A stretch of 64,000 nt of DNA from positions 1 to 64,000 of the forward strand of contig NZ_AAYB01000004.1 in assembly GCF_000169435.1 (NCBI RefSeq). The letters are read 5' to 3'. Each line of letters begins with the position of its first letter. Within the stretch, counting starts at the first letter, position 1. A model generated the notes under the pieces. That model was not told where the DNA came from, ran no database searches, and was given only the letters and a program-made list of their open reading frames with translations. Below, piece by piece: positions 60,159 through 64,000 of the stretch. A program made the position numbers and the translations under genes. Origin of the DNA: Roseobacter sp. CCS2 (GTDB taxonomy: Bacteria > Pseudomonadota > Alphaproteobacteria > Rhodobacterales > Rhodobacteraceae).

Positions 60159-61484
60159 ATGCCAACAGAAATCCTGATGCCCGCCCTGTCACCGACGATG
60201 GAGGAAGGCACGCTTGCCAAATGGCACGTTAAAGAGGGCGATACTGTATCGTCCGGTGACATTATGGCCGAGATTGAAACCGACAAAGCCACAATGGAAT
60301 TTGAAGCCGTCGACGAAGGTGTGATGGGCAAAATCGTCGTGGCCGAGGGTACCGAAGGCGTGAAGGTCAACGATGTCATCGCCGTGTTGCTGGAAGATGG
60401 CGAGAGCGCGGATGATATCGGCGATGTCTCTGCAAAATCAGACGATGCGTCGTCCAATGCCGCACCGGCAAAGGCCAGCGATAAAACTGCGCCAGAGCAA
60501 GGCTATGGACGCGGTGAAACAGACGCCACACCTGCACCCGCATCAAGCAAAGGGGCTGATGGCAAACGTATCTTCGCGACACCATTGGCGCGCCGGATTG
60601 CGGCGGATAAGGGGCTTGATTTGGCCGATATCGAAGGGTCCGGTCCTCATGGCCGGATCATCAAGGCCGATGTCGAAAACGCGAAACCGGGCGAAAAACC
60701 CGCAACTGCAAGTGCGAAACCTGAGGCCGCCGCAACGCCAGCGATGGCGGCTGGGCCGTCGACAGACGCTGTCATGAAAACCTACGCAGACCGCCCCTTT
60801 GAAGAGGTGCAGCTTGACGGGATGCGCAAGACCATTGCCGCGCGCCTGACCGAAGCCAAACAATCGGTGCCGCACTTTTATCTGCGCCGCGATATTCAAC
60901 TTGATGCGCTGCTGAAGTTCCGCAGCCAGTTGAACAAGCAGTTAGAGACGCGCGGCGTGAAACTGTCGGTCAATGACTTTATCATCAAAGCTTGTGCGCT
61001 GGCGTTGCAGCAAGAGCCCGAAGCCAACGCTGTTTGGGCGGGTGACCGGACGCTGAAGTTTGAGAAATCAGACGTTGCTGTTGCGGTGGCCATCGAAGGC
61101 GGTCTTTTCACGCCGGTTCTGAAAGATGCCGAGATGAAGTCTCTGTCTGCGCTTTCAGCCGAGATGAAAGACCTTGCCACGCGCGCCCGTGACCGCAAGC
61201 TGGCACCACATGAATATGTGGGCGGCAGCTTTGCGATTTCAAATCTGGGCATGTTCGGCATCGACAACTTTGATGCGATCATCAACCCACCACATGCTGC
61301 GATCCTTGCGGTCGGCGCAGGCACCAAAAAGCCAATCGTTGGCGCGGATGGTGAGCTGACAGTGGGCACGGTGATGTCGACAACGCTGTCTGTCGATCAC
61401 CGTGTGATTGACGGGGCGCTGGGTGCGAACCTGCTGAACGCGATCAAGGACAACCTTGAGAACCCGATGACAATGCTCGCTTAA
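60159..61484 (+). CDS. pdhC: Pyruvate dehydrogenase E2 component (dihydrolipoyl acetyltransferase)
   Basis: This 441-residue core protein of the complex has one lipoyl domain (1-80, K43), a linker, a peripheral subunit-binding domain at about 130-165 ([29 protein letters not shown]), and the catalytic domain from about 215 with [15 protein letters not shown] near the end (catalytic His-Asp). It passes the acetyl group to CoA. A strong bidirectional hairpin follows the stop codon. The E3 gene (lpd) is not in the window. Confidence 0.96.
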   Translation: MPTEILMPALSPTMEEGTLAKWHVKEGDTVSSGDIMAEIETDKATMEFEAVDEGVMGKIVVAEGTEGVKVNDVIAVLLEDGESADDIGDVSAKSDDASSNAAPAKASDKTAPEQGYGRGETDATPAPASSKGADGKRIFATPLARRIAADKGLDLADIEGSGPHGRIIKADVENAKPGEKPATASAKPEAAATPAMAAGPSTDAVMKTYADRPFEEVQLDGMRKTIAARLTEAKQSVPHFYLRRDIQLDALLKFRSQLNKQLETRGVKLSVNDFIIKACALALQQEPEANAVWAGDRTLKFEKSDVAVAVAIEGGLFTPVLKDAEMKSLSALSAEMKDLATRARDRKLAPHEYVGGSFAISNLGMFGIDNFDAIINPPHAAILAVGAGTKKPIVGADGELTVGTVMSTTLSVDHRVIDGALGANLLNAIKDNLENPMTMLA

Positions 61485-61503
61485 GCGACTGTTCGAAAAA
61501 TGA

Positions 61504-61535
61504 AAAACGGCGGCTCAATCCTGAGCCGCCGTTTT
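61504..61535. terminator. Bidirectional terminator between pdhC and cysE
   Basis: An 11-base stem (ACGGCGGCTCA / TGAGCCGCCGT) with a 4-base loop is flanked by A-run and T-run on its two sides, so it works in both directions. It ends pdhABC and cysE transcripts, which converge here. Confidence 0.85.
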
Positions 61536-61536
61536 G

Positions 61537-62346
61537 CTATTTGGATGTTTTCAGGATCTGATCCATTGAAATTGACGGCTGCGAACACCCCGCCTCGCCG
61601 ACGATTTTGGCAGGCACCCCCGCGACGGTCTTCATCGGTGGCACCTCTTCCAGTACCACAGACCCGGCTGCGATCCGGCTGCAATGACCCACTTTGATAT
61701 TACCAAGCACCTTCGCGCCCGCGCCGATCAACACGCCATTGCCAATTTTGGGGTGGCGATCATCATCCTCTTTGCCCGTCCCACCCAGCGTCACCGAGTG
61801 CAGCATGGAGACGTTATCGCCCACCACAGCCGTTTCGCCCACCACGATAGAATGTGCATGGTCAATCATAATGCCCTGCCCGATACGCGCAGCCGGGTGG
61901 ATATCAACGCCAAACATCTCGCTTGTGCGCATTTGGATGAAATAGGCCAGATCGCGACGGTCATTATTCAGCAGCCAATGCGCAAGGCGATAGGCCTGCA
62001 CAGCTTGGAAGCCCTTAAAAAAGATCAGCGGTTGCATAAAACGGTGGCACGCCGGATCACGGTCATAAATCGCCACAAGATCGGCACGGGCGGCCGCCAC
62101 CAATTCTGGTGCCGCAACATAAGCCTGATCTGCAATCTCGCGCAAAATCTGTTCTGACATTTCAGGCGAGGCCAGTTTCATCGAAATCCGGTAAGCTAGC
62201 GCGCCCTCAAACGACTTATGGTGCAAGACACCTGCGTGGATGAGGCCACCCATTAGCGGCTCATCGGCAATGGCCGCCTCAGCCTCTTCGCATATACGAT
62301 GCCAGACGGGATCAACTTCGGTCACTGTGGGTTGTGGTTGCGCCAT
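61537..62346 (-). CDS. cysE: Serine O-acetyltransferase
   Basis: This 269-residue enzyme makes O-acetylserine from serine and acetyl-CoA, the first step of cysteine synthesis. The N-terminal helical SAT domain (DPVWHRICEEAEAAI...) is followed by a left-handed beta-helix (IHPAARIGQGIMIDHAHSIV..., with catalytic His-Asp) and a C-terminal tail. The ATG at 62346 has GAGGTG upstream; a GTG nine bases earlier is the alternative. In many Rhodobacterales cysE borders the GTA cluster, as here. Confidence 0.94.
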   Translation of the reverse strand: MAQPQPTVTEVDPVWHRICEEAEAAIADEPLMGGLIHAGVLHHKSFEGALAYRISMKLASPEMSEQILREIADQAYVAAPELVAAARADLVAIYDRDPACHRFMQPLIFFKGFQAVQAYRLAHWLLNNDRRDLAYFIQMRTSEMFGVDIHPAARIGQGIMIDHAHSIVVGETAVVGDNVSMLHSVTLGGTGKEDDDRHPKIGNGVLIGAGAKVLGNIKVGHCSRIAAGSVVLEEVPPMKTVAGVPAKIVGEAGCSQPSISMDQILKTSK

Positions 62347-62428
62347 AGCACTCACCTCGCGTTTATCAGACCTCTTTCATAGATCAGATACTGCCGCCAA
62401 GCCAAGAACAAAGCTGTGATGGATCATT

Positions 62429-62722
62429 TCACAATGTTTGATGTGTTTGATGCGCCAAAAGCGCATTTACGACAGCACAGTAAGCATCCAGCGCATCAAA
62501 TTCTAATGCGGCCGGGCGCGGCGCCGCTTGCATGCGTACTGCGCGTGACAACAGTGACCCCACACCAAACTGCGGGTGTGGGGCGCCATGCAAAAGCCTA
62601 TAGGCCTCTGCACACTCAGTCTCACCGATCAGCGTTTGCATAAGGCGCACACGCCGTTCTACCGGCACCTGCATCAATACACGCGCAGTCATTTCAATAT
62701 CGGCAAGCTGCACCGGCCTCAT
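62429..62722 (-). CDS. Small conserved protein beside the GTA cluster
   Basis: This 97-residue protein starts MRPVQLADIEMTARVLMQV and is mostly helical, with cysteines and an Ala-rich C-terminal half (DALDAYCAVVNALLA). Its ATG overlaps the stop codon of the GTA baseplate gene (ATGA at 62719-62722), so it is translated with it. Its position, between the last GTA tail gene and cysE, is conserved in Rhodobacteraceae. Function unknown; it may belong to the GTA transcript. Confidence 0.75.
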   Translation of the reverse strand: MRPVQLADIEMTARVLMQVPVERRVRLMQTLIGETECAEAYRLLHGAPHPQFGVGSLLSRAVRMQAAPRPAALEFDALDAYCAVVNALLAHQTHQTL

Positions 62723-64000
62723 AGATACTTGAGGATTTCGGTTGTCAGCCCAGCGCCAAAACGCTCTGATATTTGGGCGATTTCGATGGTGTAGAAACCG
62801 TATCCGATATCCGCTGCCACATCCGAACCTGCATAGGTCCAGGCAGGCGTGGTCACCACTTCTTCGCGCATGACGTTGCCCGCTTTTAGAACGCGGATGC
62901 GATAGGCTTCGGTTTCTTCACCCAGTGGAACCTCGCCATCAGCCCAGATATCACCGTCAATCCGGCTGCATCTGATCCACGACACCTCTACATCTGTGCC
63001 GTTCATCAGTACACGCGGATGCGCCACCGGATAAGGCCGCAACCCATTGCCGACAAATGCATGGGTCTCATACCGGAAACTCGCATCGCTCATCGCTTGC
63101 TTGGCTGGGCCAAAGCGATAGTGCCGCTCCGTGCCACGCGCCGCAGTGGGGATCGTGATCTGCTTAGGCACGGCATTGAGCAGGACAACCTGCGACCCTG
63201 CGGGCCATGTATCAGGCATCAACCCCCGGCTGCCCGCCTGCCCCCGCAGTAGGCCTGACAAACGAAATTTGCGTTCAGCCAGTGGTATAGCAGTTTGGAA
63301 CTGAAGAATTTCCCAGTTGCCCCCCGACCCGTCACCAATGGCCAACGTGTTGGCCCCCGCAAGCACCGCTTCATACAAAGCCGAGCTGAGCGTGCCATTG
63401 ATCAACGCCACCTCGACGCCATTTTGACGGTCCCATATGCCGACCGGTCCTGCGGCAAGCGGCGTTTGTGTCAAACCGACCGTGGACGGTTCATTCAAGA
63501 CGTCCTGCAATGCATAATCGCTGTCTTGTGGCGCGCCATAAAGTGCGATGCTACCGGGCCACGGTCGCCCCGCTGCGGCGACATAAGGTGCATGAGGCAG
63601 TTCATCACCGGTCAGCAATGGCAGATCAAGGAACAGCAGTTCTGCCGGAATAGGCCCGACGTAAGGCCGTAACTCCACACCTTCCTCAGCCACGGCATGT
63701 TTGCGGTAAACCTCGGGCTCTACCCGTGTCGCCTCAACCAGGCGTAGGCCCGCCTCTTCAATGCGGTCAATGCGATAGGTGCCCCGGTGGTTTTGTATAT
63801 CCAGCGCGACGGTGTCACCCGCCCCCACACCAGATTGTGCAGGCGGCAAGGCAAAGCGCACGGTTTCTCGCCCGATCCGTGCCTCTTGCAGCCAACGCGC
63901 AACAACCTCTTTGCCTTCCGCACGGGTCAGCACAACTGCGGCTTCGCTCCGCGTCACAGTGTGGGTCTGATCATCAGGCAGGACAATTTCTGCCGCAACT
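62719..64000 (-). CDS. GTA baseplate/host-specificity protein, C-terminal part (cut by window edge)
   Basis: The last 426 or so residues are visible; the frame stays open to the right edge (read by hand beyond the GTG at 63957), so the gene starts outside the window. The sequence is beta-rich with RLSGLLRGQAGSRGLM and LPLLTGDELPHAPYVAAAG, as in the very large RcGTA orfg15-type protein (also called megatron) at the tail tip. Such proteins bind the recipient's capsule or receptor. The RGQAGSRG region is characteristic. It is the last structural gene of the GTA cluster; the rest lies to the right. Confidence 0.88.
   Translation of the reverse strand, partial: VAAEIVLPDDQTHTVTRSEAAVVLTRAEGKEVVARWLQEARIGRETVRFALPPAQSGVGAGDTVALDIQNHRGTYRIDRIEEAGLRLVEATRVEPEVYRKHAVAEEGVELRPYVGPIPAELLFLDLPLLTGDELPHAPYVAAAGRPWPGSIALYGAPQDSDYALQDVLNEPSTVGLTQTPLAAGPVGIWDRQNGVEVALINGTLSSALYEAVLAGANTLAIGDGSGGNWEILQFQTAIPLAERKFRLSGLLRGQAGSRGLMPDTWPAGSQVVLLNAVPKQITIPTAARGTERHYRFGPAKQAMSDASFRYETHAFVGNGLRPYPVAHPRVLMNGTDVEVSWIRCSRIDGDIWADGEVPLGEETEAYRIRVLKAGNVMREEVVTTPAWTYAGSDVAADIGYGFYTIEIAQISERFGAGLTTEILKYL

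Noticed and set aside
1..64000. tRNA or rRNA genes, CRISPR arrays, insertion sequences
   Set aside because: I saw no cloverleaf-like sequence, no regularly spaced repeats with unique spacers, and no transposase-like frame; a dedicated scan (tRNAscan-SE, CRISPR finder) would settle it.

Overview
The window looks like chromosomal DNA of a marine alphaproteobacterium of the order Rhodobacterales (Roseobacter group). The evidence is the gene content: the end of a gene transfer agent (GTA) tail cluster beside cysE, an E1-alpha/E1-beta(lipoyl)/E2 pyruvate dehydrogenase operon, Entner-Doudoroff genes edd-eda, a single-cysteine DksA, a Bpt/Ate-type aminoacyl-tRNA-protein transferase, three TRAP transport systems, and many small families typical of Rhodobacteraceae. 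I saw no rRNA, no tRNA, no CRISPR array, no insertion sequence and no phage apart from the GTA gene. Most of the window reads as stable core genome.

Layout. 1-10.5 kb is a catabolic and uptake island. It holds a TAXI-type TRAP system (permease cut by the left edge), a NanR-like GntR regulator, a metal-dependent cyclase-family hydrolase, a DctPQM-type TRAP transporter, a TauE/SafE exporter, and otnK-otnC-otnI for 3-oxo-tetronate phosphorylation, decarboxylation and isomerisation. A 14-base motif, AACTGGTATGATGA, occurs exactly in front of both solute-receptor genes and in a near-identical form in front of the regulator gene. I read it as the regulator's operator, tying the island into one regulon for a four-carbon sugar acid or a derivative. 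11-15.4 kb has xth, small secreted and unknown genes, a Hint-domain gene interrupted by one in-frame TAG, an FAD monooxygenase and dksA. 15.5-23.4 kb carries moxR, a DUF2927 lipoprotein and a VWA (CoxE-like) protein, an M48 peptidase, a PIN protein, an RNA methyltransferase and a lipoprotein.

23.5-26 kb is edd-eda behind a perfect LacI-type palindrome. 26.2-31.5 kb has glnE, a DUF2852 gene preceded by two related inverted repeats, an RDD protein and bpt. 31.5-33.5 kb is an autotransporter with an exact 25-residue repeat. 33.6-40.5 kb is a second DctPQM-type TRAP operon with unusually large membrane subunits, divergent from a cache-domain histidine kinase and a LuxR-type response regulator that probably control it. 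40.5-44.1 kb holds a DUF1272 protein, a LysM plus solute-binding fusion, a YghU-like glutathione transferase and a membrane protein.

44.3-46.8 kb is ilvB-ilvN with a recognisable leader peptide (MTHVVLIVRKARMGR) and a terminator, that is, a transcription attenuator. 47-53.3 kb has an EF-hand protein, a Rieske oxygenase, a nucleoside hydrolase, SelO, an EamA transporter and a DUF3179 protein. 53.3-61.5 kb is central metabolism and housekeeping: two cyclophilins, pgk, a class I aldolase, a FtsB-like protein and pdhA-pdhB-pdhC. 61.5-64 kb is cysE, a small conserved gene and the C-terminal part of the GTA baseplate/host-specificity protein, which runs off the right edge.

The regulatory DNA is the most rewarding part: the shared NanR-like operator, the ilv attenuator, the paired repeats before the DUF2852 gene, the palindromes before edd and pdhA, and hairpins placed between receptor and permease genes in all three TRAP operons.
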